Positions 26,727 through 36,062 of a stretch of 64,000 nucleotides of DNA are shown here, in pieces (position 1 is the first letter of the stretch; each line of letters starts with the position of its first letter). The notes below the pieces were generated by a model. It did no database searches. It saw only the letters and a list, made by a program, of their open reading frames with translations, and was not told the DNA's origin. Position numbers and translations under genes: made by a program. The stretch lies in NCBI RefSeq assembly GCF_005280735.1, contig NZ_CP040077.1, positions 1,736,001 through 1,800,000 on the forward strand. The letters run 5' to 3'. The stretch is from Trinickia violacea (GTDB lineage Bacteria > Pseudomonadota > Gammaproteobacteria > Burkholderiales > Burkholderiaceae).

Positions 26727-26909
26727 GGCTATTTCCTTCTGGGAGGCTGTTTGCTTCGGGTCGGTCAAGGCTTCGCTGTCGATGTCAAGCTCGCGGCCAG
26801 CGGGAATGGAGTCGCGGTACGGCTTGCATGTCGTCCTCCATGGATTGGCGTTGATCTGCTACCGAAAGCAATCTACGCGGAAAGACCGCATCTGAAAAAT
26901 ATATTTAAA

Positions 26910-26924
26910 AGATGCAAGACATCT
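26910..26924. promoter_or_regulatory. Possible LysR operator between the monooxygenase unit and its divergent regulator
   Basis: AGATGCAAGACATCT is a perfect 5-5-5 inverted repeat in an AT-rich part of the 289-base gap between the two divergent starts (26726 and 27016). LysR regulators usually bind such sites in the shared gap. No other palindrome of this quality was seen there. Confidence 0.4.
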
Positions 26925-27015
26925 GTTTTTGCTATGTAAAGCGCGAGATAATCAACCTGGAGACGAGCGCCGCACCCGGCGCCTTTGGAATGATTTTTCT
27001 GATTGGGACAGTTCG

Positions 27016-27942
27016 ATGGAAAGCCCGCTGCTTCGGTATTCGCTGCGTCAACTGCGATACTTTGTCGTGACCGCAGAAACGCTGTCGTTTACCGGCGCGT
27101 CAAAAGTCCTGCACATTTCGCAACCCTCGATCTCCACGGCGATTGCCGAGCTGGAAGAGTCTTTTGGGGTGCAGCTGTTCATTCGCCACCACGCCTCCGG
27201 GCTTTCCCTGACCCAGGCGGGGCGCGAGATGCTCGGCAAGACGCGTGACCTGCTGAAGAATGCGGAGGAACTGCAGGCTGCTGCGCGCGGGATGGACACC
27301 GGCATATCGGGCGGCATTGCGCTCGGCTGCCTGGTCTCGCTCGCCCCGCCATTGCTGCCGGGCCTCATCAGCCACTTCGTCGCTCAGCATGCCGGCGTCG
27401 TATTCCAGACGCGGGAAGCGCATCAGGAGGATTTGTTCACGGGCCTGCACGACGGATCGCTCGACCTCGCGCTGACCTACAGCATCGATCTGACCGACGA
27501 GATCGAATTCCTGCCGCTGCTGACGCTGCCGCCGTACGTAATCTTGCCGAAAACCCATCATCTGGCCCAGCATCGCTCGATCGCGCTCGCGAATCTCGTG
27601 GGGGAACCCTACGTGATGCTGGACCTGCCCCATAGCCGCGAATATTTCGCGGCGCTATTCGACGCAGTGGGCGAGCGTCCGGTCCCGGCGTTCAAGTCCG
27701 CGCAACCCGAGGTGGTACGCGGTATGGTGGCGAACGGTCTGGGATTCAGCATCCTGAATTTTCCGCTCAAATCGACGCATACCGTGGACGGTGAGGATTT
27801 CGTCGTCAAGCGGTTCAAGGACGACGTCACAGCCGCCACGTTGGGCATCGCGCAGTCGCGCAATATGAAGCCGAGACAGGTTGTCCGGCATTTCGCATCG
27901 TTCTGTGAAACGCTGATAAAAAAGCAGCACGCGAAGCGCTGA
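27016..27942 (+). CDS. LysR-family transcriptional regulator
   Basis: The ATG at 27016 gives 308 residues, normal for the family; the frame is open for 29 codons more. The N-terminal winged HTH reads LRQLRYFVVTAETLSFTGAS…ISQPSISTAIAELEESFGVQLF, and the rest is a type 2 periplasmic-binding-like sensor domain (GLHDGSLDLALTYSIDL, GMVANGLGFSILNFPLKS). It is divergent from the flavin monooxygenase operon, the usual arrangement for a LysR activator and its target. The inducer is unknown. Confidence 0.88.
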   Translation: MESPLLRYSLRQLRYFVVTAETLSFTGASKVLHISQPSISTAIAELEESFGVQLFIRHHASGLSLTQAGREMLGKTRDLLKNAEELQAAARGMDTGISGGIALGCLVSLAPPLLPGLISHFVAQHAGVVFQTREAHQEDLFTGLHDGSLDLALTYSIDLTDEIEFLPLLTLPPYVILPKTHHLAQHRSIALANLVGEPYVMLDLPHSREYFAALFDAVGERPVPAFKSAQPEVVRGMVANGLGFSILNFPLKSTHTVDGEDFVVKRFKDDVTAATLGIAQSRNMKPRQVVRHFASFCETLIKKQHAKR

Positions 27943-27985
27943 GCGTTTGCGTTGGAGGCCGCGATAAGGGTTGCTTCAGTGGGGC

Positions 27986-28016
27986 AGGCGCCCGGCGATG
28001 CCGTCGCCGGGCGCCT
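27986..28016. terminator. Strong hairpin between converging genes, likely bidirectional terminator
   Basis: Thirteen-base arms AGGCGCCCGGCGA and TCGCCGGGCGCCT pair perfectly across a TGCCG loop, followed on the plus strand by CATTT. It lies between the end of the LysR gene and the end of the DUF3138 gene, which converge. Confidence 0.65.
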
Positions 28017-28033
28017 CATTTCGACGCGAGGCG

Positions 28034-29608
28034 TTAGAACGAGTAGATGAACTGCGTGGCGAGCAGATCGTTCGACTTCGCGTACGAACCATCGTTGCGC
28101 AGGAACACGGCGTTGTTCGCCCAGTCGTGACGGTATTCGACCTTCACGGTGATCTGCTGAGTCGGATAGAACAGCAGGTCGAGCGCGACGTCCTGGCGGT
28201 TTGCGCCCTTGCATTCGATGCCGCCGTCGGTCGAGTTCTGGATGCAATCGGTGCTGACGCCGAAGCCATTGTACGGATCGCGCCCTTGGCTGTTCAGCGC
28301 AATGCCGCCACCACCGCCGCCGTTTTTGCTGTCGACGAGGTAGTCGTAGCGCAGCGTCGCGCCCATCCGGCCGAGCACCGGCACATTGAACTTGCGGTGC
28401 GCGAGCAGCGACACGCCGTACCACTGCGCTTCTCCGCCGTTGAACGCCGCGTGCTGCTGCTGGCCGTAGTCGACTTCGGCGTTGTAGATCACGTCGGCAA
28501 GCGTGTACGTCATATCCGCTTCGCCGAAGAAGAACGTGCCGTAAGCGGTGCTCGACAAGCCGGCAGGACCGAAGCCGACCGTCTGGCCGCTCGAGTTGGT
28601 CGCGGTGGCCAGCGTCTGGCGTCCGATGTTGAACGAGCCGCCGATATCGAGCGCGCTCGACCACGTGTAGTCGGTACGAGCCGTGAACGTCGGGATTTTG
28701 TTGCTCGACGTGACCGGATCGCCGAACGCGTTGGTGCCGTTCTGCGTCACCGAGCCGTAAGTGCGGTACTGCTCGTTGCCGAGGAAGAACTTCCACGCCC
28801 AATTGCTGCCGTCGCCCGTGTAATTCAAGCCGATGCCGACATAGCTGCCCGGATCGGAGAAGTCGTAGAGCAGGTTGTGCGTGAGCGTCTGCATCTGGTT
28901 CGACTGCTGCACTTCGTAGCCGCCGAAGCTCGGAATCAAGCCGGCCACGAACGTCGTGGTGCCCGACAGCGGCACGTTGACCACAGCCGTATTGAGGATG
29001 TCGAGCCCCGTGCTGCCGTGCTCGTTCTGCAGCAGCGTGATGCCGTTGCCGCGGTTCGGCATCAGCGTGATTTCGGCGGACGGCGCCATCGGGCCCACGC
29101 CGAACGTCTTCTTGATGTCGAGATACAGATCGCCGAACGTGCTGTTGAAGTAGTTGTAGCTGCTTTCGTGGTTGGCGAACAAGAACGACGAGCTGCTTTG
29201 CGCGCGGTTATACACGTAGGTCGGGTCGATGTAGCCCGTGACCGAGAGGCCCGCGATCGGTCCGGTGTTGGCGGCGTCGGTGAGCGAATCGACCTTCAAC
29301 TGCTGATTCGCGATCTGCTGCTTCATCGACGCGAGGTCGTCGTTGGTCAGCGTCGCTGTCGCCTTGCCGTAGTCCGGCGACGAGACGTCCACTGGCGCCG
29401 CTGCAGTGGCGGCCGGCGCCGGTGCTGCAGCGGGCGCTGCCGCCGCCGCTTTCGGTTGGGCCGCGATTTCCGAGCGCAAATGCTTCACTTCTTTTTGCAG
29501 CGCATTCAGCTGGGCCTGCAGCGCCTTGATCTCATCGCTTGTGGCGTCCGCCATGGCAATACCAGGCAGACTCCCCGCCACTAGCAGGCAGATGAGTTTC
29601 TTTCTCAT
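28034..29608 (-). CDS. DUF3138 porin-like outer-membrane protein
   Basis: A 524-residue exported protein. A signal peptide (MRKKLICLLVAGSLPGIAMA) is followed by a coiled-coil stretch (IKALQAQLNALQKEVKHLRSEI), an Ala/Pro-rich linker and a long region of alternating beta strands ending in phenylalanine (ATQFIYSF), the usual signature for outer-membrane insertion. The pattern fits DUF3138, a family seen mainly in Burkholderiaceae. Immediately downstream on the same strand of the polyamine transporter genes, it may be the outer-membrane pore for that substrate. GAGGAG precedes the ATG. Confidence 0.8.
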   Translation of the reverse strand: MRKKLICLLVAGSLPGIAMADATSDEIKALQAQLNALQKEVKHLRSEIAAQPKAAAAAPAAAPAPAATAAAPVDVSSPDYGKATATLTNDDLASMKQQIANQQLKVDSLTDAANTGPIAGLSVTGYIDPTYVYNRAQSSSSFLFANHESSYNYFNSTFGDLYLDIKKTFGVGPMAPSAEITLMPNRGNGITLLQNEHGSTGLDILNTAVVNVPLSGTTTFVAGLIPSFGGYEVQQSNQMQTLTHNLLYDFSDPGSYVGIGLNYTGDGSNWAWKFFLGNEQYRTYGSVTQNGTNAFGDPVTSSNKIPTFTARTDYTWSSALDIGGSFNIGRQTLATATNSSGQTVGFGPAGLSSTAYGTFFFGEADMTYTLADVIYNAEVDYGQQQHAAFNGGEAQWYGVSLLAHRKFNVPVLGRMGATLRYDYLVDSKNGGGGGGIALNSQGRDPYNGFGVSTDCIQNSTDGGIECKGANRQDVALDLLFYPTQQITVKVEYRHDWANNAVFLRNDGSYAKSNDLLATQFIYSF

Positions 29609-29645
29609 GCAGATTCTCCTCGTTGGTCGTATTGCTTAGAACGGC

Positions 29646-30557
29646 TTAGGCTCGGACGGTATCGAGCGATTCGCGCACGGTAGCGGGTAGGGGCGTCGTG
29701 GGCGCCGGATCGGCAGCGCCGGCGGCCGCAAAGGCCAATTGCATGTCACGGGCGCGCTTGCGTTCGCTGCGCTGCATCCAGCGGTTCACCGCAATCACGC
29801 CGACTGACACCAGGCTGATGAAGATCGTGGCGAGCGCATTCATTTCCGGATTCAGGCCGAGGCGCACCCGCGAGAACACCACGAGCGGCAGCGTGGTGGA
29901 GCCAGGCCCGGAGAGAAACGCGGACAGAACCAGATCGTCGAACGACAGCGTGAACGACAGCAGCCAGCCGGACATCAGCGCCTGTGAGATCAGCGGCAGC
30001 GTGATCAGGAAGAACACTTTGAAGGGCGTGGCGCCGAGATCGAGGGCGGCTTCTTCGAGCGACTTGTTCAGTTCCTTGACGCGCGACTGCACGACGATCG
30101 CGACGTACGACACGCACAGCATCACGTGGCCGATCCAGATCGTCACGAGGCCACGGCCCTTCGGCCAGCCAAGCATCTGCTCCATCGCAACAAACAGCAG
30201 CAGCAGCGAGATGCCCTGGATCACTTCGGGAATCACGAGCGGCGCGTTGATCATCCCGGCGAACAGCGTGAAGCCGCGGAAACGGCCAAAGCGCGCGAGC
30301 ACGAAACCCGCCCAGGTGCCGATCACCACGGAAGCACATGCCGTCAGCAAGCCGATCTTCAGCGACAGCCATGCCGCGCCGAGCAGTTCGTCGTCTTGCA
30401 GCAAGGCGCCGTACCACTTCAGCGAAAAGCCGGACCACACGGTGACGAGTTTCGACTCGTTGAACGAGTACACGACGAGGCTGATGATCGGGATATAGAG
30501 GAACAGAAACCCGAGCGTCAGGACGGTGTTGGACAGCTTTCGATTAGGCTTGGTCAT
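29646..30557 (-). CDS. potI: Polyamine ABC transporter permease (PotI/PotC type)
   Basis: The start at 30557 overlaps the stop of the upstream permease (ATGA) and gives 303 residues. There are six membrane segments and the EAA loop that contacts the ATPase (SLEEAALDLGATPFKVFFLITLPLI). The order PotF-PotA-PotH-PotI is that of putrescine importers. It forms the inner-membrane channel with PotH. The frame is open much further upstream, but that part merely overlaps potH. Confidence 0.88.
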   Translation of the reverse strand: MTKPNRKLSNTVLTLGFLFLYIPIISLVVYSFNESKLVTVWSGFSLKWYGALLQDDELLGAAWLSLKIGLLTACASVVIGTWAGFVLARFGRFRGFTLFAGMINAPLVIPEVIQGISLLLLFVAMEQMLGWPKGRGLVTIWIGHVMLCVSYVAIVVQSRVKELNKSLEEAALDLGATPFKVFFLITLPLISQALMSGWLLSFTLSFDDLVLSAFLSGPGSTTLPLVVFSRVRLGLNPEMNALATIFISLVSVGVIAVNRWMQRSERKRARDMQLAFAAAGAADPAPTTPLPATVRESLDTVRA

Positions 30558-31528
30558 TTCGCGCCCTCCAGTTCCTTGACCTGGTAGTACTGGAACACCG
30601 CCATCGGCACGAGCAGCAGCAGAACCATGGCGACCGTCACGGCGGATGCCATCGGCCAGTCCATATCGTTGAAGAACTCGGCCCACATGACGCGGCCGAT
30701 CATCAGCGTGTCTGCGCCGCCGAGCAGTTCGGGGATCACGTACTCGCCCACCGCGGGGATGAACACGAGGAGACTCCCCGCGATGATTCCGTTCTTCGAG
30801 AGCGGCAGCGTGATGCGCGTGAAGGCGGTCCACGGCTTGGCGCCGAGGTCGTAGGCGGCTTCGAGCAGCGTGAGGTCCATCTTCACGAGGTGCGCGTAGA
30901 GCGGCATCACCATGAACGGCAGGTACGAATAGACCATGCCGATATAGACGCCGATGTCGGTGTGGTATAGCCGCAGCGGCGAATGAATCAGGCCGACGGC
31001 CATCAGCGCGTGATTGAGCAGGCCGTCGTCCTTGAGAATGCCGATCCATGCATAGACGCGAATCAGGAACGACGTCCAGAACGGCAGCATCACGCCCATC
31101 ATCAGCAGGTTGCGTCTTGCCGGCTCCGAGCGCGCGATGTAGTACGCCACCGGATAGCCGATCAACAGGCAGAAGAAGGTCGAGATCGCCGCCATCTTCA
31201 GCGAGCTGATGTAGGTGGCGATGTACAGATCGTCCTGCAGCAGGAACGCGTAGTGTCCGAGCTGCAGGGCGAAGTGCACGACGCCATCCTTCACGCTGAC
31301 GAGGTCGGAGTAGGGCGGAATGCTCAGGCGCAGATCGGCGAAGCTGATCTTGAAAACGAGCACGAAGGGCACGGCAAAGAACACCGTCAGGAACAGGAAC
31401 GGCACGCCGATCACGGTCGTGCGGCCCGACGGCAGCAGCATCGCGAGGCGTTTTTTCAGCGCGCCGAGCAAACGGCTGCCGGACGGTGCGCCGAGCACCG
31501 CGGAGGAGGTGGGGGCAGGCGTTCTCAT
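30554..31528 (-). CDS. potH: Polyamine ABC transporter permease (PotH/PotB type)
   Basis: A 324-residue permease with six membrane segments, a long first periplasmic loop (SVKDGVVHFALQLGHYAF) and the EAA loop LLEAAYDLGAKPWTAFTRITLPL. It shares ATGA overlaps with both the ATPase gene before it and the second permease after it, so the three are translated as a chain. Confidence 0.88.
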   Translation of the reverse strand: MRTPAPTSSAVLGAPSGSRLLGALKKRLAMLLPSGRTTVIGVPFLFLTVFFAVPFVLVFKISFADLRLSIPPYSDLVSVKDGVVHFALQLGHYAFLLQDDLYIATYISSLKMAAISTFFCLLIGYPVAYYIARSEPARRNLLMMGVMLPFWTSFLIRVYAWIGILKDDGLLNHALMAVGLIHSPLRLYHTDIGVYIGMVYSYLPFMVMPLYAHLVKMDLTLLEAAYDLGAKPWTAFTRITLPLSKNGIIAGSLLVFIPAVGEYVIPELLGGADTLMIGRVMWAEFFNDMDWPMASAVTVAMVLLLLVPMAVFQYYQVKELEGAK

Positions 31529-32679
31529 TGCGTCAGCACCACGCCGCTAGCGGGCGACCAGTAGATGAATACGTCATCGTTGTAGGCCGGCGCGCCTTCA
31601 CCCATCAGATGGGAACTGGACAGGTTCGACACGACGGTTTTGCCGTTCGCGAGGCGTACGTGGTAGAGCGAATAGCTGCCCATGTAGGCAACATCCGATA
31701 CGACGCCGCGGGCCCAGTTGTGCGGCGTGTCGGGCCGCTCGCGCGAGACTTTCACGCGTTCGGGCCGCACCGAGATGCCGACCGGCATGCCGAGCGGCCC
31801 GGTGATGCCGTGGCTCACGTACATGCGCGCTTCGAGGTCTTCGCTTTCGACGAAGATGTGGTCGGGCTCGTCTTCGACGACGTGGCCCTCGAACAGGTTG
31901 GTCGAGCCGATGAACTCGGCTGAGAAGCGGCTGTTCGGGAATTCGTAGACTTGCGACGGCGAGCCGATCTGCACGATCTTGCCTTCGCTCATGACGGCGA
32001 TGCGGCCAGCCATCGTCATCGCCTCTTCCTGGTCGTGCGTGACCATCACGCAGGTCACGTCGACCTTCTCGATGATGTTGACGAGCTCGAGCTGGGTCTT
32101 CTGGCGGATCTTCTTGTCGAGCGCGGACATCGGCTCGTCGAGCAGCAGGAGCTTCGGGCGCTTGACGAGCGAGCGCGCGAGCGCGACGCGCTGCTGCTGA
32201 CCGCCCGACAGCTGATGCGGCTTGCGGCCCGCGTACTTGCTCATCTGCACGAGCGCAAGCGCATCGGCCACGCGTTCCTTGATCTCGTTCTTCGGCGTGC
32301 CTTCCTGCTTGAGGCCGAAGGCGATGTTGGCCTCGACCGTCATGTGCGGAAAGAGCGCGTACGACTGGAACATCATGTTGACGGGGCGCTTGTACGGCGG
32401 CAGCGTCGCGAGGTCTTCACCATCCACGTAAATCTTGCCCGACGTGGCCGTCTCCAGGCCGGCGAGCATTCTGAGCAACGTCGACTTGCCGCAGCCGGAG
32501 CTGCCGAGCAGCGCGAACAACTCGTTCTTGGCGATCGACAAATTGACGTTGTCGACGGCGGTGCTGTCGCCGAATTTCTTGACGACGTTTTCGATGCGAA
32601 CGAATTCGTCCGATTTCGATTTCGCGGTGGCCGCTTGGCGGGCCACCGGGGTAGCGCTATTTGAGGGCGTCGATTTCAT
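31525..32679 (-). CDS. potA: Polyamine ABC transporter ATPase (PotG/PotA type)
   Basis: A 384-residue ATPase with Walker A GSSGCGKST, signature LSGGQQQRVALARSL, Walker B LLLLDEPMSALD and the switch His in VMVTHDQEEA. The C-terminal third is a TOBE-type regulatory domain (GMPVGISVRPERVKVS). It powers uptake through PotH and PotI in the inner membrane. It is preceded by the substrate-binding protein gene with a 208-base gap that could hold a processing or attenuation site. Confidence 0.9.
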   Translation of the reverse strand: MKSTPSNSATPVARQAATAKSKSDEFVRIENVVKKFGDSTAVDNVNLSIAKNELFALLGSSGCGKSTLLRMLAGLETATSGKIYVDGEDLATLPPYKRPVNMMFQSYALFPHMTVEANIAFGLKQEGTPKNEIKERVADALALVQMSKYAGRKPHQLSGGQQQRVALARSLVKRPKLLLLDEPMSALDKKIRQKTQLELVNIIEKVDVTCVMVTHDQEEAMTMAGRIAVMSEGKIVQIGSPSQVYEFPNSRFSAEFIGSTNLFEGHVVEDEPDHIFVESEDLEARMYVSHGITGPLGMPVGISVRPERVKVSRERPDTPHNWARGVVSDVAYMGSYSLYHVRLANGKTVVSNLSSSHLMGEGAPAYNDDVFIYWSPASGVVLTQ

Positions 32680-32887
32680 GGCGTAACCATTCCTTGCGGA
32701 TCGCAGGCGTGAGCGTTCCCGTGCCGGGCGCGGTAAGCGACTGGCAACGTAGGCTGCGATCGGGAAACATGGGACTGCGCGTGGACGGCGCAGGCTGACT
32801 ACCGGGTTGCTGATTTCAGGCGGGCAGGGATCGAGCGACTCCTGCCGCCAATGTCATGATTCGCTTGTTTGCCGTGGGAAGAGCGGT

Positions 32888-34021
32888 TTAGTGGCCGGTT
32901 TTGAGCTGAGCCCAGAGGCGGTTTTCGAGCCGCAGAATGTCGGTGGGCAACGGCTTCAGCAGGGTCATCTTCTTCAAGACCTCTTCGGACGGGTAGACGC
33001 CCTGATCGTGCAAGACCGCCGGCGTGACGAACTGGCGTGCGGGGACATTGGCGGTCGGGTAGAACACCTCGTTGGTAATGGCTGCGTTGACCTTCGGATC
33101 TTCGATGTAGTTGATCCACTTCATCGCGGCCTCGGGGTGGGGGGCGTCTTTCGGGATCACCATCACGTCGAACCACACCAGGCCGCCTTCCTTGACGTTG
33201 TTGAACTTGATGTCGTATGAACGCTTGGCGTCCACGGCACGGCGGTGTGCGATTCCGACGTCGCCGGACCAGCCGAGCGTGACGCAAATGTCGTTGTTGG
33301 CGAGGTCGTTGATGTAGCCCGAAGAGTTGAACTGCGTGATGTACGGGCGCACTTGCTTGAGCACTTGGAAAGCGGCCTGATAGTCGGCGGGGTTCGTGCT
33401 GTTGGGGTCCTTTTTCATGTACTGCAGCACGGCAGCGAACACATCGACGGGTTGATCCAGGAACGAGACGCCGCAGCTCCTCAACTTGGAGACGTTCTCC
33501 GGATCGAGCACCAGCGCCCAACTGTCCACCGGGGCGTTGGCGCCCAGTGCCTTCTGCACGGCTTGCACGTTGTAGCCGATGCCGTCGGTGCCGTATGCGT
33601 AGGGCGCACCGTACTGGTTGCCCGGATCGGCCTCGCTGATGATTTTCATCAGCGTCGGATCGAGATTGGCCAGATTGGGGATCTTCGACTTGTCGAGTTT
33701 CTGATAGACGCCGGCCTGCACCTGCTTGGCCATATAGTTCGAGGTCGGCACGACGATGTCATAGCCGGAGCTGCCGGCCAACAGCTTGGCCTGCAAGGTG
33801 TCGTCGCTGTCGTAGTTGTCGTACTTCACATGGATGCTGGTCTGCTTCTCGAAGTCGGAGACCGTATCCTTGCCGATATAGTCGGACCAGTTATAGACAT
33901 TCAGCTCGGCATCGGCCGCCTGCGCCGGCGTGGCAGGCAGTACAAGAAGGCTCGTGACGGCGAGCAGCGCGGCCCCCGCAACCGCATGACGAAGATGGCG
34001 TCCAGAATGACAAGCGCGCAT
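32888..34021 (-). CDS. potF: Periplasmic polyamine-binding protein (PotF/PotD type)
   Basis: The ATG at 34021 has AGGGAAAA upstream and begins a proper signal peptide (HAVAGAALLAVTSLLVLPAT, cut after AQA); the longer frame would bury it. The mature protein starts ADAELNVYNWSDYIGKDTV, the hallmark of PotF/PotD proteins, and continues with YDIVVPTSNYMAKQVQAG and YGTDGIGYN. It delivers putrescine or a related amine to the PotHI-PotA importer. About 377 residues, as expected. Confidence 0.9.
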   Translation of the reverse strand: MRACHSGRHLRHAVAGAALLAVTSLLVLPATPAQAADAELNVYNWSDYIGKDTVSDFEKQTSIHVKYDNYDSDDTLQAKLLAGSSGYDIVVPTSNYMAKQVQAGVYQKLDKSKIPNLANLDPTLMKIISEADPGNQYGAPYAYGTDGIGYNVQAVQKALGANAPVDSWALVLDPENVSKLRSCGVSFLDQPVDVFAAVLQYMKKDPNSTNPADYQAAFQVLKQVRPYITQFNSSGYINDLANNDICVTLGWSGDVGIAHRRAVDAKRSYDIKFNNVKEGGLVWFDVMVIPKDAPHPEAAMKWINYIEDPKVNAAITNEVFYPTANVPARQFVTPAVLHDQGVYPSEEVLKKMTLLKPLPTDILRLENRLWAQLKTGH

Positions 34022-34237
34022 GATGTTTTCCCTGTAGGTGAAGAAGCCGGTACGGGCATCGGTTGCTCGTGCCGGACGAAATGGCGGTCGCGATAAATTC
34101 GGTTGCTGATCGGTCGAGCCCGTCGATTGCCAGGCATCGACGGCAGTTTGAGAGCGCTGTGAAAGCGACGTGCGGGCGGGTTCTCCGTTTCGAATCCTCA
34201 TGTTGTCTCCAGTTGTTTTCTCTTTGAGCGCGCTGCC

Positions 34238-35572
34238 TTAAACGTGCAGCAGCAGATGCCGGCGTTCCCACGAACTGATCACGCGGAAAAACGCTTCGTA
34301 TTCGGTTTCCTTGAGCGCGAGGTAAGCCTTGACGAATGGCTCGCCGAGGACTTCGGCGATCGGCTCGCAAGCGCTCATCAGCGACAAACCCTCTTCGAGG
34401 TTGCGCGGCAACTGGTAGGGCAATGCATAGCCGTCGCTAAGCAGCGGCTTGCTGGCTTCGAGCCTTTGCGTCATGCCGAGATAGCCCGCAGCGAGGGTCG
34501 CCGCGATTGCCAGATACGGATTGCAGTCCACGCCCGGAATCCGGTTTTCGATCCGGCGCGCAGCCGGGCCCGAATGCGGAATCCGGAAACCCACCGTGCG
34601 GTTGTCGTAACCCCATGCCACGTTGATCGGCGCAGCCATGAAGCGCGACAGGCGGCGATACGAGTTGATGTACGGCGCGAAAATCGGCATCAGCGCCGGC
34701 GTGTAGGTCTGCAGCCCGGCGATATAGCCGGTGAAGAGCGACGTGGGCTCGCTGTCCGCGGCGGTGAACAGGTTCTTGCCGGTGGCTTCGTCGACGAGGC
34801 TCTGGTGCATGTGCATCGCCGAGCCCGGTTCGCCTTCCATCGGCTTGGCCATGAAGGTCGCGTACATCTTGTGACGAAGCGCGGCTTCACGCACTGTGCG
34901 CTTGAACAGGAACACGCTGTCGGCGAGCTTCAAGGGATCGCCGTGCATGAAGTTGATTTCCATCTGCGCGGCGCCGACTTCGTGAATCAGCGTGTCGACT
35001 TCCAGTTCCTGCACCTCGCAGTATTCGTAAATGTCTTCGAACAGCGGATCGAATTCGTTGACGGCTTCGATTGAATACGCCTGACGCCCCGTCTCCGGAC
35101 GACCCGTCCGGCCGATAGGCGGTTGCAGAGGCAGATCGGGGTCCTTGTTCATGTCGACCAGATAGAACTCGAGCTCGGGCGCGATGACCGGTTTCCAACC
35201 TTTGGCCTTGTAGAGTTCGAGCACGCGGCGCAGCACACCGCGCGGCGAGATCGCGACGGGTGTGCCGTCGAAGTGGACGCAATCGTGAATCACCTGAGCG
35301 GTTGATTCGACGGCCCACGGAATCATGCGGATGGTGCCGGCGTCGGGGACGCACACCATGTCGGGGTCGGTGACGCCGGTGAGCGTGCCGTCTTCCGGAT
35401 AGTCCCCGGTGACGGTCTGAATCATCACCGCTTGCGGCAAGCGCATGGACTCGCCGGACTCGAACTTGCTGCGCGGAATGATCTTGCCGCGTGCGATCCC
35501 GGCCATATCAGGAATGATCGCTTCGATTTCGGTGACGCGGTTCTTTTTCAGGAAGTCGTCGATCTCGTTCAT
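34238..35572 (-). CDS. puuA: Glutamine-synthetase-family ligase (gamma-glutamylputrescine synthetase, PuuA type)
   Basis: A 444-residue glutamine synthetase fold protein. It starts with the short beta-grasp domain (VTEIEAIIPDMAGIARGKIIPR) and has the metal/ATP regions HEVGAAQMEINF, GSAMHMHQSL and RRIENRIPGVDCNPYLAIAA. PuuA-type enzymes join glutamate to putrescine as the first step of the gamma-glutamyl route. Its location between the Pot importer and the aldehyde dehydrogenase and aminotransferase genes supports polyamine use; another amine cannot be excluded. Confidence 0.82.
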   Translation of the reverse strand: MNEIDDFLKKNRVTEIEAIIPDMAGIARGKIIPRSKFESGESMRLPQAVMIQTVTGDYPEDGTLTGVTDPDMVCVPDAGTIRMIPWAVESTAQVIHDCVHFDGTPVAISPRGVLRRVLELYKAKGWKPVIAPELEFYLVDMNKDPDLPLQPPIGRTGRPETGRQAYSIEAVNEFDPLFEDIYEYCEVQELEVDTLIHEVGAAQMEINFMHGDPLKLADSVFLFKRTVREAALRHKMYATFMAKPMEGEPGSAMHMHQSLVDEATGKNLFTAADSEPTSLFTGYIAGLQTYTPALMPIFAPYINSYRRLSRFMAAPINVAWGYDNRTVGFRIPHSGPAARRIENRIPGVDCNPYLAIAATLAAGYLGMTQRLEASKPLLSDGYALPYQLPRNLEEGLSLMSACEPIAEVLGEPFVKAYLALKETEYEAFFRVISSWERRHLLLHV

Positions 35573-36062
35573 GGTTCTCTATCCGTCCACCCGCCGACAC
35601 TACGCACCCCATCCTCTGTGCGCGCGGCTTTTACGCCATGCCGTTCGTCGTAGCGCGGATCGTCCAGATGCAAGCGAACCGTGACGAACGACGAATGGGG
35701 CGTAGCATCGCGCAATTGTGTTTATTGAATAAAAATAGTTTTCCTACCTTGTGGATAGTTTTTTGAGATGCAGGTCGGCCTTGCTCCTCCTCCCTTGTTA
35801 ATGGGCGTTCGGAATCTGCTCCGGCATCCGGGTAGGGGGCATTGAAAGAGATCGGCAAGGAATGCAACTCTGAAAATGAATAGGAGAAACCGATGCAATG
35901 AAGAGCAAATTTGTTCTTTTCGGTGGTTTTATGTTGATCGACAGTAGGGTGTTAGAGCGGTAGCTGTCTCGATCCTTGATGCCCGAGAGGGGCCGGTATG
36001 CGTGCCCATCTCCAGACCGGAGTCATTCCTTGAGTCATTCTTCAACTGAGATTCACAACCCC
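35573..36062. promoter_or_regulatory. Divergent control region between puuA and the aldehyde dehydrogenase gene
   Basis: This 490-base gap holds the promoters of both polyamine units. It is AT-rich in the middle, with the small palindrome TTTATTGAATAAA at 35721-35733 and two ATAGTTTT direct repeats nearby. No regulator gene lies inside. Short frames within have no protein-like pattern. Confidence 0.4.

Noticed and set aside
27971..29584. A 537-residue plus-strand frame opposite the DUF3138 gene
   Set aside because: Arg/Glu/Val-rich shadow of a GC-rich gene; the minus-strand frame has a signal peptide, beta-barrel pattern and ribosome site.
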